Source: a virus. From it: a stretch of 20,642 bases of DNA. Below are positions 13,604-19,828 of this stretch, piece after piece (positions within the stretch are counted from its first letter, which is position 1; each line of letters starts with the position of its first letter). The position numbers were made by a program, and so were the translations under genes. The stretch covers positions 1 to 20,642 of IMG/VR virus record IMGVR_UViG_3300042945_001635; one strand, written 5' to 3'. The notes under the pieces are model-generated. The model saw nothing but the letters and a program-made list of their open reading frames with translations, ran no database searches and was not told the origin of the DNA.

Positions 13604-14250
13604 TGTCATATTTCAGAGAATTACCCAATTTAGAGTATCAATCATTCCTATCAAGTCGTAAAGGCTCTGATGATTACTTATTGGTAAAAAATATATTTCG
13701 TAGAGTTAAACTTCGTGATGACTTACAAAATGTTTTTACCATATTCAATAAGTATCAAATTCAAGAAGGAGCAAGACCCGATACGGTTGCCGAAGAACTT
13801 TATGGAAGTTCTCAGTATGATTGGGTCGTATTAATTGGCGCAGGTATTGTAAATGTAAGAAATGAATGGCCTCTTTCCGATAGAGACATCTATAGGTATT
13901 CGGAACAATTATATGGAAATGATCTAAATGCCGTTCATCACTATGAAACCATAGAGGTCAAAGATTCTAATGGAAGACTTATACTTCCGGCAGGTAAGAT
14001 TGTAGATTCTACTTTTACTATTCCAAACCCTAATATTCCCATACAAACCGTGAATCCTGTTGTTGGTATTAGTAATTATGAATATGAAGTCAGAAAAAAT
14101 AATAAGAAAAGAGACATTTATGTTCTTAAACCTTCATATCTTCAGCAGGTGATTAATGATACAAGAAAAGAGATGACATATGATAGATCATCGCAATATG
14201 TAAATGATAAATTAATCCGCACCGAGAACACAAGAGTCACGATGCCATAA
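13603..14250 (+). CDS. 53: Baseplate wedge subunit gp53-like (215 aa)
   Basis: The N-terminus (MSYFRELPNLEYQSFL, NIFRRVKLRDDLQNVFTIFNKYQI) and the phrase RPDTVAEELYGSSQYDWVVLIGAGI are typical of the gp53 family, which contains a LysM-like segment and clamps neighbouring baseplate wedges to the hub. T4 gp53 is 196 aa. It ends the rightward module, directly before the convergent terminator at 14251-14282. Confidence 0.85.
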   Translation: MSYFRELPNLEYQSFLSSRKGSDDYLLVKNIFRRVKLRDDLQNVFTIFNKYQIQEGARPDTVAEELYGSSQYDWVVLIGAGIVNVRNEWPLSDRDIYRYSEQLYGNDLNAVHHYETIEVKDSNGRLILPAGKIVDSTFTIPNPNIPIQTVNPVVGISNYEYEVRKNNKKRDIYVLKPSYLQQVINDTRKEMTYDRSSQYVNDKLIRTENTRVTMP

Positions 14251-14282
14251 AAAAGAGGAGAGTCTTTCAACTCTCCTCTTTA
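14251..14282. terminator. Bidirectional hairpin terminator between convergent gp53 and gp32
   Basis: An 11-bp perfect stem (AAAGAGGAGAG at 14252-14262, CTCTCCTCTTT at 14271-14281) encloses an 8-base loop (14263-14270). On the minus strand the stem is followed by a run of T (TTTTTTATGG, counting stem Ts), which suits gp32 transcripts. On the plus strand the run is shorter (CTTTATT), so it may act both ways. It occupies the whole gap between the two stops. Confidence 0.85.
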
Positions 14283-14291
14283 TTAGATCAC

Positions 14292-15209
14292 CTATTCAGC
14301 AAGTTTTGCGAAATATGATAAGGTTTCATCTTCCTCATCGTCATCAACCGCAACCGAACGACTTGGTTTCAGATTGTTGAGTTCTGAACGCAGGTCATCA
14401 TCAAGAGAAGGAGCAGGACCACGATAGTTGTCTTCGTCTTCAACTTCTTCATCGACACGACTAGAAGTTTTAGAACCAAGAACAGAGTCAAGACGAGTCT
14501 TTAATTCCTCATAAGACTTGAACTGGTCAGGTGAAATAAACTCGTTCAGAGAATATTGCTTCTTCCAGATTGCTTCAAGTGCGTCATCATCATCCAGAAG
14601 AGCACCAGCAGCAGCAAACTCACTGGAATCATAGTTGCGATAACCGGCAACATTTTTTGCTTTCAGTTTGAAGTTAGCACCTTTCCAGAAGTCAAACGGA
14701 TCGATTGATTCCTCATCTTCGAACTCTGGTTGCATCGCGGCAGTCAGTTTATCAAAGATTTTCTTACCATACTTGAAGAGGAATACTTGACCTTCATTTT
14801 CTGGATTGGAAGGATCTTTGACTACATAGATGTTGCTTACATAGGTCAGTTTGCGCTTCTGCTTTCGTGCTACTTCCTTATTAGAATCCGAACCAGAGTT
14901 CCATAGTTGCCCATTGTGTTCACATACAGGGCACTTTTGATTGAGAGTAGTGAGGCAAGAATCGATCAACCATCCACCAGAACCCTGGAAGGCGTGAGAA
15001 TAAAGTTTTACAAAAGGTAGGTCTTCGCCTTCTGGGGCAGGAAGAAAGCGGATTACGGCATAACCATTGCCGGATTTATCACATTCTAACTTCCACAGGC
15101 GCTCATCGGCAGAACCGGCGCCAGAAGTATTCATTTTTTCAACTTGCTTAACTAGTTTCTCAGTAAGAGAACCAAGTTTGGATTGTTTTTTTAGATCTGA
15201 AAAAGACAT
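14292..15209 (-). CDS. 32: Single-stranded DNA-binding protein gp32-like (305 aa)
   Basis: The length (T4: 301) and layout match gp32. The basic N-terminus (LKKQSKLGS) is the cooperativity region. The core zinc site is His72, Cys85, Cys93, Cys96 (SHAF..., CLTTLNQKCPVC); T4 uses His64, Cys77, Cys87, Cys90 with the same spacing except two residues fewer between the first two cysteines. The C-terminus is strongly acidic (DEEVEDED, DDDEEDET), the region that binds gp59 and other replication partners. gp32 coats ssDNA in replication, recombination and repair. It has its own sigma-70 promoter at 15254-15282 and a terminator after it, so it can be expressed alone and strongly. Confidence 0.93.
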   Translation of the reverse strand: MSFSDLKKQSKLGSLTEKLVKQVEKMNTSGAGSADERLWKLECDKSGNGYAVIRFLPAPEGEDLPFVKLYSHAFQGSGGWLIDSCLTTLNQKCPVCEHNGQLWNSGSDSNKEVARKQKRKLTYVSNIYVVKDPSNPENEGQVFLFKYGKKIFDKLTAAMQPEFEDEESIDPFDFWKGANFKLKAKNVAGYRNYDSSEFAAAGALLDDDDALEAIWKKQYSLNEFISPDQFKSYEELKTRLDSVLGSKTSSRVDEEVEDEDNYRGPAPSLDDDLRSELNNLKPSRSVAVDDDEEDETLSYFAKLAE

Positions 15210-15253
15210 AAGATTTTTTTGGGTACGATGGATAAGTTTGATTTTCCTTGGAT

Positions 15254-15282
15254 ATTATAGCAAGAATGACCTGATTAGTCAA
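15254..15282 (-). promoter_or_regulatory. Sigma-70-type promoter for gp32 (TTGACT-N17-TATAAT)
   Basis: The -35 is TTGACT (15282 to 15277) and the -10 TATAAT (15259 to 15254), separated by exactly 17 bases. The -35 overlaps the last Leu-Asp codons and stop of the DUF1825 gene. The expected start near 15247 leaves a leader of about 38 bases before the ATG at 15209, in which no strong Shine-Dalgarno is seen. Confidence 0.75.
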
Positions 15283-15604
15283 GATACTTCTTCAGTGCCT
15301 CAATCGTCTTTTTCATATTAGCAAAGACAACATTAACATTGGTGTCTTCGGCAAATCCCATCAGACACAAAGATTTTTTTAGATTTTCTTTGATTTCGAT
15401 TGCTTCTGGGTCGTCCGATAATGAGACACGAGTATACATAATCTGCTGTTTTTCAAGCAGTTCAGTCATTTTATCAATGTGTTCTATTTTATCTTCACGA
15501 GACATAATCGCAAAGGTCAGAATACTTCCATAAAGAAATTCCTGAAGTTCATTGATTTCTTTTAACTCTTTTTGGATAAATTCGGAATCAAAAAATCTAC
15601 TCAT
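15275..15604 (-). CDS. DUF1825 family protein (109 aa)
   Basis: The N-terminus (MSRFFDSEFIQKELKEINELQ) and central region (SREDKIEHIDKMTELLEKQQIMYTRVSLSDDPEA) match the pattern of cyanobacterial DUF1825 proteins (FFDSEIVQ..., DREGKKxFIEQMExLMExY.xFxxRxELSxD). The function is not known. It is all-helical and charged, with no membrane segment. Its start overlaps the gp59 stop (ATGA) and its final codons hold the gp32 promoter. Placement among gp33, gp59 and gp32 suggests a role around replication or transcription takeover, but this is inference from position only. Confidence 0.7.
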   Translation of the reverse strand: MSRFFDSEFIQKELKEINELQEFLYGSILTFAIMSREDKIEHIDKMTELLEKQQIMYTRVSLSDDPEAIEIKENLKKSLCLMGFAEDTNVNVVFANMKKTIEALKKYLD

Positions 15605-16188
15605 TCTATAATCTCTCGTAAAATACGCTTATAAGAAAACACATCAGTATGTATAAAAGAAGAATACTTTTTGATCTTGAGAGATACGATTTCCCAAACA
15701 GGGTCTAAAAGATTCTTGTCGAAGTTTTTAAGAAAGGAAAAAACCTTTTCATATATTACCATACTTTCGGGCGATATTTCACCTCTTAAAAAACTTTTGA
15801 GAAGTATTGGATGCCCCTTCGAGCAGTCGAAGACATCGTTTAATGCGTTCTGAGAGAACAATGCGGTCGATTGTTCCTTGAACAAGTAGGTTAAACTCTG
15901 CTGTCGTTTTGTCCACTCCTGATAGTTTTTTTCTCCGGAGTTTATGATTTGACCAATCCATAAGTTACCCGGATCATCGGCGGCAATAAAGTTTGATACA
16001 AAAAACTCAATGATTTGTTTGTCGTTATATTTTCTTGATGTCTTCTCGAACCAGTATTTATCGGATCTGGAATTAAACGATTTTACAGAGGCACGAACCT
16101 TTTTATTATATTTGAAGTAATCGTAGGATTTATTGGAAAAATGAGACTTCAAAGCAAGATATTTAATATAGGTCTCATAAGGCGTCAC
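15601..16188 (-). CDS. 59: Helicase loader gp59-like (195 aa)
   Basis: The N-terminal region (MTPYETYIKYLALKSHF...YDYFKYNKKVRAS) and the central FVSNFIAADDPGNLWIGQII match the T4 gp59 family; T4 gp59 is 217 aa. gp59 recognises fork and recombination DNA, binds gp32 and loads the gp41 helicase. The protein is helical and basic as expected. It lies two genes before gp32, its partner, and overlaps both neighbours by ATGA. Confidence 0.85.
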   Translation of the reverse strand: MTPYETYIKYLALKSHFSNKSYDYFKYNKKVRASVKSFNSRSDKYWFEKTSRKYNDKQIIEFFVSNFIAADDPGNLWIGQIINSGEKNYQEWTKRQQSLTYLFKEQSTALFSQNALNDVFDCSKGHPILLKSFLRGEISPESMVIYEKVFSFLKNFDKNLLDPVWEIVSLKIKKYSSFIHTDVFSYKRILREIIE

Positions 16189-16490
16189 AAAGGCAACTTC
16201 CCACTTGAAGTTCTCTTCATAAAGTTCAGATTAATTGCATCATATTTTAATCGTTCCTTTAAGGGTTTAGAGACAAGTTTTGTAACTGTCTCAATCTCAA
16301 TCTCATTCTTCTCACAGAACATAACGATAGCATCTATATGATTACAGTTTTCTTGAGCAACGATGTTTTCAATTTCCAGAGAAAACTTGGATGGTGTGAG
16401 AAACTTGTTTTCAATTACCTGTTCTAAAGTTTCTTCTTCTTTCATTTGTTGTATGTCGATTTCCAAAAGACTTTCTAATATATTGTTCAT
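16185..16490 (-). CDS. 33: Late transcription coactivator gp33-like (101 aa)
   Basis: The core FSLEIENIVAQENCNHIDAIVMFCEKNEIEIETVTKLVS has the gp33 pattern, and the size is close to T4 gp33 (112 aa). gp33 binds the RNA polymerase beta flap and, through a short C-terminal hydrophobic/acidic motif, the sliding clamp, thereby activating late promoters. The C-terminus here is MKRTSSGKLPL. The NATAAATA motifs in the window are the likely targets of the polymerase it helps. A sigma-70 promoter lies directly upstream. Confidence 0.85.
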   Translation of the reverse strand: MNNILESLLEIDIQQMKEEETLEQVIENKFLTPSKFSLEIENIVAQENCNHIDAIVMFCEKNEIEIETVTKLVSKPLKERLKYDAINLNFMKRTSSGKLPL

Positions 16491-16510
16491 ATTTTAGTTA
16501 TATTTTATTT

Positions 16511-16540
16511 ATTATAGCATTAAAAAGTCTAATCAGTCAA
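16511..16540 (-). promoter_or_regulatory. Sigma-70-type promoter for gp33-gp59-DUF1825 (TTGACT-N18-TATAAT)
   Basis: The -35 is TTGACT (16540 to 16535) and the -10 TATAAT (16516 to 16511), with an 18-base spacer. The -35 overlaps the last codons of the nuclease gene, the same design as at gp32. The leader to the ATG at 16490 would be about 15 bases. Confidence 0.7.
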
Positions 16541-17209
16541 CAGTTCAAGTTTATCATTCACAAACTTTTTAATATACTCAACCACAAGTTTCATATATTT
16601 TTTAAGGTCGTATTCTTCATAGACTACACACTCACCATTCTCACACGCCATAATGATTACTAATTTTTTGATTGGAGTTCCGGTCATTTCATAATATGCC
16701 ATTCCGTAGAACATTGCCTGAACGAAATAGTTTTCAATCCAACTTCTGGGTTTGGGTTTTTTAGAAGTCTTAAAGTCGATTACGGCAAGTTCATTATTAT
16801 ATTCTGATATACAATCCGTTGTTCCTGCTACACCAAGTTGTTTGCTATAAAGTGCTCCTTCAAGACAATGAATATTATTAATCTTATTCAGACTTGGTTT
16901 CGCAATCTTAAAAAGAAACTCCGATAGGGGTTGAACTGGAGGAAGAACTTCGTGATTATAAAGATAGTTTTCAACCAGGGTATGCATATCGGTTCCACGA
17001 CTTGTTGCCGCCTTTGTAACACGGTCTGCTTCTTCATCTCCAACTTTTTTGCGCCACTTCACAAAGATTTCCTTGTTGAAGTGACTAGTTACGGAGGTAA
17101 TCGAAACTAACTTAAGAACCTCATTTTCTTCAGAGATAGTATAGTATCTTACCGAATCTATCGTTTCTCTTTCAAGTTTTGGTAAGTCAATATCAAGATG
17201 ATTAAACAT
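16529..17209 (-). CDS. RecB-like PD-(D/E)XK nuclease (226 aa)
   Basis: The motif order is that of the RecB/Cas4-like nuclease family: RGTDMHTLVENYL (71-83), LEGALYS (Glu118), GVAGTTDCI (Asp132), LAVIDFKTSKK (Asp145, Lys147) and NYFVQAMFYGMAYYE (Gln164). Asp132, Asp145 and Lys147 would form the catalytic centre. The substrate is not evident; an exonuclease or processing role in recombination, or degradation of host DNA, is plausible. It lies 4 bases after phoH in the early module and is probably co-transcribed with it. Confidence 0.8.
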   Translation of the reverse strand: MFNHLDIDLPKLERETIDSVRYYTISEENEVLKLVSITSVTSHFNKEIFVKWRKKVGDEEADRVTKAATSRGTDMHTLVENYLYNHEVLPPVQPLSEFLFKIAKPSLNKINNIHCLEGALYSKQLGVAGTTDCISEYNNELAVIDFKTSKKPKPRSWIENYFVQAMFYGMAYYEMTGTPIKKLVIIMACENGECVVYEEYDLKKYMKLVVEYIKKFVNDKLELLTD

Positions 17210-17213
17210 TATA

Positions 17214-17966
17214 TTAAAGTCCTAAAGATTTTTTAGCAATTACAAACTCTTTTACTAAAGAACTTCTAACGATATCATCAATACCAAACTCAATCTTCTC
17301 AAAAGAAGGCATAGCATCAATTACTCTTATAAAATCAATAATACCCGTTTTTTCACTCATTTTAACTAAATCACTCTGTTCGATGTCTCCAGCAAACATA
17401 ATTTTCGTATCTTCACCACATCTTGAGATTATAGAAAAACTCTCGTGTGCCGAACAATTTTGTGCCTCATCTACAATAATAATACAATTATCTAATGTAA
17501 TACCACGAATGAAAGAAGTACACCAAAAAGAAATAGTATTTTGTGCCTTTAAATTTCCATAAAGCATATCGAAATCTACATCACTCGGCATCTGAAACAT
17601 ATATTTTACCATATTCTTATATGGTATTTCGAAGAGAGATTTCTTATCATCTTCTCCTCCCGGCATAAAACCAATTTCTCTAGTCTGGACTAATGAACGG
17701 ACAATATAAATCTTTTCATAAGGTGTTCTTTCATCTAGAACCTCTTTGAGTGCTTTATAAAGAAGGCAAAAAGTTTTTCCAGAACCGGGAACACCGTGAG
17801 CGAAAATATTTTTACCTTCATCATAATACTTAAAGAGAAGTTTTTGGTTCTCTGTAAGTGGATCAATATCAATCAGAAAATCCGAACTTAATGGTTTTCT
17901 ACGCTTCGCTTGACGGGCAGTGAGACCAACACCGATTGGTTGGTCTGATTTTCTTCTTCTAGACAT
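17214..17966 (-). CDS. phoH: PhoH-like P-loop ATPase (250 aa)
   Basis: Walker A is GVPGSGKT (58-65), Walker B IIIVDEAQN (162-170), and between them lie the PhoH signatures YIVRSLVQTREIGFMPG and ISFWCTSFIRGITLDNCI. PhoH proteins are ATPases with RNA-helicase-like relatives; phage versions are widespread in marine cyanophages, and the name's link to phosphate starvation is not proven for them. No phosphate-regulation site is seen upstream. The N-terminus is basic (MSRRRKSDQP, TARQAKRRK). It lies between the FmdB-like small gene and the nuclease with 1- and 4-base gaps, so it is part of one operon. Confidence 0.92.
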   Translation of the reverse strand: MSRRRKSDQPIGVGLTARQAKRRKPLSSDFLIDIDPLTENQKLLFKYYDEGKNIFAHGVPGSGKTFCLLYKALKEVLDERTPYEKIYIVRSLVQTREIGFMPGGEDDKKSLFEIPYKNMVKYMFQMPSDVDFDMLYGNLKAQNTISFWCTSFIRGITLDNCIIIVDEAQNCSAHESFSIISRCGEDTKIMFAGDIEQSDLVKMSEKTGIIDFIRVIDAMPSFEKIEFGIDDIVRSSLVKEFVIAKKSLGL

Positions 17967-17967
17967 A

Positions 17968-18210
17968 TTAGAGTTTTTTTACAGTTGATCCGGGCATCTT
18001 TTGCGCCCGACCCAAAACATCGTTCCAAGAGGGGTGCTTGGAGGTTAACTTGTCCCTCCAATCACCCGCCTCGCCAACATTCATCTGAGTCGGAATAAGA
18101 GGTTTGATATGAGGATTTTCTTTGAGATATGGGTCTTTGTCCGCCATATACATCCATTTCTCAAAGATTTCACCTGTTTCAGTATTCTCAAATCTATAAG
18201 TAGGGCACAT
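17968..18210 (-). CDS. Small protein resembling an FmdB zinc ribbon that has lost its cysteines (80 aa)
   Basis: The start PTYRFENTETGEIFEKWMYMADKD parallels FmdB-family regulators (PTYxYxCxxCGxxFExxxxMSD). The positions where CxxC would be expected read ENTETG, and the second CxxC is replaced as well (ENPHIKPL). Only Cys2 remains, so zinc binding is not expected. The C-terminal half (GEAGDWRDKLTSKHPSWNDVLGRAQKMPGSTVKKL) is polar and may be disordered. The start at 18210 lies 17-22 bases after a late-type motif overlapping the thyX stop. The function is unknown, and the family link is tentative. Confidence 0.6.
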   Translation of the reverse strand: MCPTYRFENTETGEIFEKWMYMADKDPYLKENPHIKPLIPTQMNVGEAGDWRDKLTSKHPSWNDVLGRAQKMPGSTVKKL

Positions 18211-18232
18211 AAGTTATAATAATTTACAAAAA

Positions 18233-18240
18233 TATTTATG
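18233..18240 (-). promoter_or_regulatory. Late promoter motif (CATAAATA) overlapping the thyX stop
   Basis: The minus strand reads CATAAATATTTTTG across the thyX stop, identical over 13 bases to the motif at 638-645 upstream of a structural gene. It is 22 bases before the ATG at 18210. It would let phoH and downstream replication genes continue to be transcribed late, separately from thyX. Confidence 0.55.
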
Positions 18241-18991
18241 GGGCGAGACGCGCTTTGTGTAACCTGCGCTCTTCATAATAACTAAAGATTTCTGGAACCC
18301 ACGCTTTCATTACAGGCACCATCGCTTCACATAATCCCTGAATCTCTACCTGAGCATCCAGTTTTGCTCTTAGGTCAAGGAAGTGAAGAGCAGCACGAAG
18401 AGAGAACGAAACCACAAAGTTCTGGCGGATGTTCTGTGGAAGATAATCGCGCAGATGTTCTTCCGCCATACCACGCTTCTCATAACCCTCAGCATACCGC
18501 TCAGATGCCGCCAGACAGAACTTTAACTGTCTTTCGTAGTCATCCTTCGTCCATTCATACTTGTGCCCTTTACGGTCAAGGTAGAGACCTTCTGGACGCA
18601 CATAGAAAACCTCTTCGGGTTTCAGGTCGCCAGTCGCAACCTTTAATACACGACGACCAGTATAACGCTGAGACTGAACATCAAAAGAAACTCCAACACG
18701 ATGAGTTCTTGCCTGAACTATTACATTATGAACAAACCCAACACAGTCCAAAGTAATCGCAGGATGCTCCAGTGGTCCCCAGTGCCCTCTTTCATTTGCT
18801 AGAAGTTGCTCAATGACCCATTTACCACAATCCTTCTCACCAGGAGGAAACTTGGTATGAATAGGGTCTTCTGAATAATCATTCTTACCTGCCTGATAAA
18901 CAAGAGTCTGAGGAAGTTGTGTCTGACGAAGCATCACAACTTTCATATAACGGTCAAGTTCTAGAAGGTCTTTTGCTTTAATAGGTTTCAT
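18236..18991 (-). CDS. thyX: Flavin-dependent thymidylate synthase ThyX (251 aa)
   Basis: The ThyX signature is present as RTHRVGVSFDVQSQRY (95-110), with the substrate-binding His97, Arg98, Ser107 and Arg109; the variant form with VGVSFD rather than the textbook spacing should be checked against cyanobacterial enzymes. HWGPLEHPAITL (70-81) is the conserved HxxxxEH-type segment for FAD and dUMP. ThyX methylates dUMP to dTMP using methylene-tetrahydrofolate, with FAD and NADPH, supplying thymidine for phage DNA synthesis. The length fits the family. Its ATG overlaps the TGA of the upstream 54-aa gene (ATGA). GC content appears higher than in the tail genes. Confidence 0.95.
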   Translation of the reverse strand: MKPIKAKDLLELDRYMKVVMLRQTQLPQTLVYQAGKNDYSEDPIHTKFPPGEKDCGKWVIEQLLANERGHWGPLEHPAITLDCVGFVHNVIVQARTHRVGVSFDVQSQRYTGRRVLKVATGDLKPEEVFYVRPEGLYLDRKGHKYEWTKDDYERQLKFCLAASERYAEGYEKRGMAEEHLRDYLPQNIRQNFVVSFSLRAALHFLDLRAKLDAQVEIQGLCEAMVPVMKAWVPEIFSYYEERRLHKARLAP

Positions 18992-19152
18992 TTTCCAAAT
19001 CCTTTTGATGTTTTTGCTTCCAAGTCTGCGAGTTCTTCTTTCACGACTCGCAATTGTGATTTCATTTCTTTAAGTTGCTTATCGGAATATAGATGATCTT
19101 GTTTAATCAATCTTTCCAACAATTTTACAAGTTTTTTTGCTCTTACAGACAT
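18988..19152 (-). CDS. Small coiled-coil-like basic protein (54 aa)
   Basis: The ORF starts MSVRAKKLVKLLERLIKQDH and ends LEAKTSKGFGK. It is rich in Lys, Leu and Glu with a heptad-like spacing of Leu/Ile/Val, so it is probably a single helix or coiled coil. It overlaps thyX by ATGA and follows the 47-aa gene by 3 bases, which supports real translation. No family recognised. Confidence 0.6.
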   Translation of the reverse strand: MSVRAKKLVKLLERLIKQDHLYSDKQLKEMKSQLRVVKEELADLEAKTSKGFGK

Positions 19153-19155
19153 TAG

Positions 19156-19299
19156 TTAAAAAACCTCATCATAGTCAATTTCCTCTGGACGAATATCATC
19201 ATACTTATATTGCCGTGTATCTGGATATACTTCTGCCTTGAGTGCGTCCAAGAGCAGTTCCATATTCCGAATAATTAATTTAAGTTTGTCCTTATCCAT
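19156..19299 (-). CDS. Small acidic protein (47 aa)
   Basis: The sequence begins MDKDKLKLIIRNMELLLDAL and ends RPEEIDYDEVF. A helical N-terminal half is followed by an acidic tail. It is the first gene after the consensus sigma-70 promoter at 19321-19349, with a leader of only about 15 bases and no clear Shine-Dalgarno. Tight spacing to the 54-aa gene supports it as the first cistron of the thyX operon. Function unknown. Confidence 0.6.
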   Translation of the reverse strand: MDKDKLKLIIRNMELLLDALKAEVYPDTRQYKYDDIRPEEIDYDEVF

Positions 19300-19320
19300 T
19301 TAGATTAATATTCTGTTTTG

Positions 19321-19349
19321 ATTATACAAAAAAAGAGAGGACTTGTCAA
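19321..19349 (-). promoter_or_regulatory. Perfect consensus sigma-70 promoter (TTGACA-N17-TATAAT) nested in a terminator
   Basis: The -35 TTGACA (19349 to 19344) and -10 TATAAT (19326 to 19321) match the bacterial consensus at all 12 positions with the ideal 17-base spacer. The -35 lies in the loop of the hairpin at 19332-19359, and the spacer is the 3' arm plus the U-tract. It should be recognised by host polymerase early in infection and would drive the 47-aa, 54-aa, thyX, phoH and nuclease genes. Confidence 0.85.
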
Positions 19350-19359
19350 TCCTCTCTTT
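19326..19359 (-). terminator. Rho-independent terminator after the micro-gene cluster
   Basis: A 10-bp perfect stem (19350-19359 with 19332-19341) and an 8-base loop (19342-19349) are followed on the minus strand by further T residues (stem TTT then TTTTG). It lies about 10 bases after the stop of the 28-aa membrane peptide gene, so it ends the riboswitch-led transcript. A shorter A-run precedes it on this strand, so it could also act in the other direction. Confidence 0.8.
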
Positions 19360-19369
19360 GGAAAAAATA

Positions 19370-19456
19370 TCACTTATAAAGCCACTGAATATACATTGAT
19401 AAAATAATAGTCAAAAGAGCGATTCCGGCACTCATTGAGACTATGAGATTTGCCAT
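19370..19456 (-). CDS. Single-span membrane micro-protein (28 aa)
   Basis: The sequence is MANLIVSMSAGIALLTIILS followed by MYIQWLYK. Residues 4-22 form one hydrophobic transmembrane segment with a short C-terminal tail carrying Trp, Tyr and Lys. Its ATG overlaps the stop of the 32-aa gene (TAATG), so translation is probably coupled. It may modulate a membrane complex of the host, but no partner is evident. Very short, yet the overlap and clean hydrophobic segment support it. Confidence 0.55.
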   Translation of the reverse strand: MANLIVSMSAGIALLTIILSMYIQWLYK

Positions 19457-19554
19457 TATTTTGCTCCGATTAGTTGTGCTAATTGTGCTAAATGACGACG
19501 CTGTTCTTTTTGTTTTTGTTCTTTGATAAGTTGTAGGAAGTTAAGTTTTTTCAT
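19456..19554 (-). CDS. Basic/glutamine-rich micro-protein (32 aa)
   Basis: The sequence begins MKKLNFLQLIKEQKQKEQRR and ends HLAQLAQLIGAK, an amphipathic helix by pattern. A strong AGGAGGT ribosome site lies 6 bases before the ATG, inside the end of the upstream gene, and the start overlaps that gene's stop (TGATG). This is the strongest Shine-Dalgarno seen in the cluster. Function unknown. Confidence 0.6.
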   Translation of the reverse strand: MKKLNFLQLIKEQKQKEQRRHLAQLAQLIGAK

Positions 19555-19688
19555 CACTTGACCTCCTTTACAAATTTAACCCCACGATAAGTCTCATTAT
19601 ACTGTTGGGGTTGCTGCTGTGCCTGCTGTTGTTGCTGGCGACGAACTTCGGTGTCATATGGAACACCTCTGTAAATAATTTTTGACAT
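19554..19688 (-). CDS. DUF4278-like short peptide downstream of the glutamine riboswitch (44 aa)
   Basis: The sequence starts MSKIIYRGVPYDTEVRR and ends YNETYRGVKFVKEVK, with a glutamine-rich middle (nine Gln among fourteen residues from about 18 to 31). Two YRGV motifs at the ends match DUF4278, a family of short cyanobacterial and cyanophage peptides (pattern MxLxYRGxxY ... YRGxxx). A GGAGAA ribosome site precedes the ATG. It is the first gene after the riboswitch and thus the probable 'downstream peptide'. Its biochemical role is not known; regulation by glutamine would tie it to nitrogen status. Confidence 0.75.
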   Translation of the reverse strand: MSKIIYRGVPYDTEVRRQQQQQAQQQPQQYNETYRGVKFVKEVK

Positions 19689-19720
19689 TAGGTTTTCTCC
19701 TTAGTTGTTTAGGTTAAAGA

Positions 19721-19819
19721 GCGTTCCTTCAGTCGGCGTTTGCGTTCCCTATTTGCGAATAGCGAATGAACGATCCGTTCCGCGTCGGCTTACTTCCGTC
19801 TGGATACTCCAGATGAACG
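19721..19819 (-). ncRNA. Glutamine riboswitch (glnA / downstream-peptide class) in the 5' leader
   Basis: On the minus strand the leader begins ATCGTTCATCTGGA, then a perfect 5-bp hairpin CUGGA-GUA-UCCAG (19812 to 19800), then ACGGAAGTA (19799 to 19791), and closes with GAAGGAACGC (19730 to 19721). CGUUC at the 5' end pairs with GAACG at the 3' end to form P1. These elements, in this order, are the conserved core of the glnA and downstream-peptide RNAs of cyanobacteria and marine cyanophages, which bind L-glutamine. About 50 bases inserted between the core halves hold two further small hairpins (GAACG-GAT-CGTTC and CTATT-CGCA-AATAG). The start codon of the DUF4278 gene is 32 bases further on. 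It may act by freeing or hiding the ribosome site; the output direction is not evident. Confidence 0.8.
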
Positions 19820-19828
19820 ATATATTAT

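Noticed and set aside
14251-14282. Possible promoter nested in the gp32/gp53 terminator (loop reads TTGAAA on the minus strand)
   Set aside because: Seventeen bases further on the minus strand reads GGCATC, with no -10-like sequence, so the nested design of 19321-19359 does not apply here.
18364-18756. Rightward 130-aa ORF opposite thyX
   Set aside because: It is antisense to a clear ThyX and its His/Gln/Pro-rich composition is a shadow of the thyX codons.
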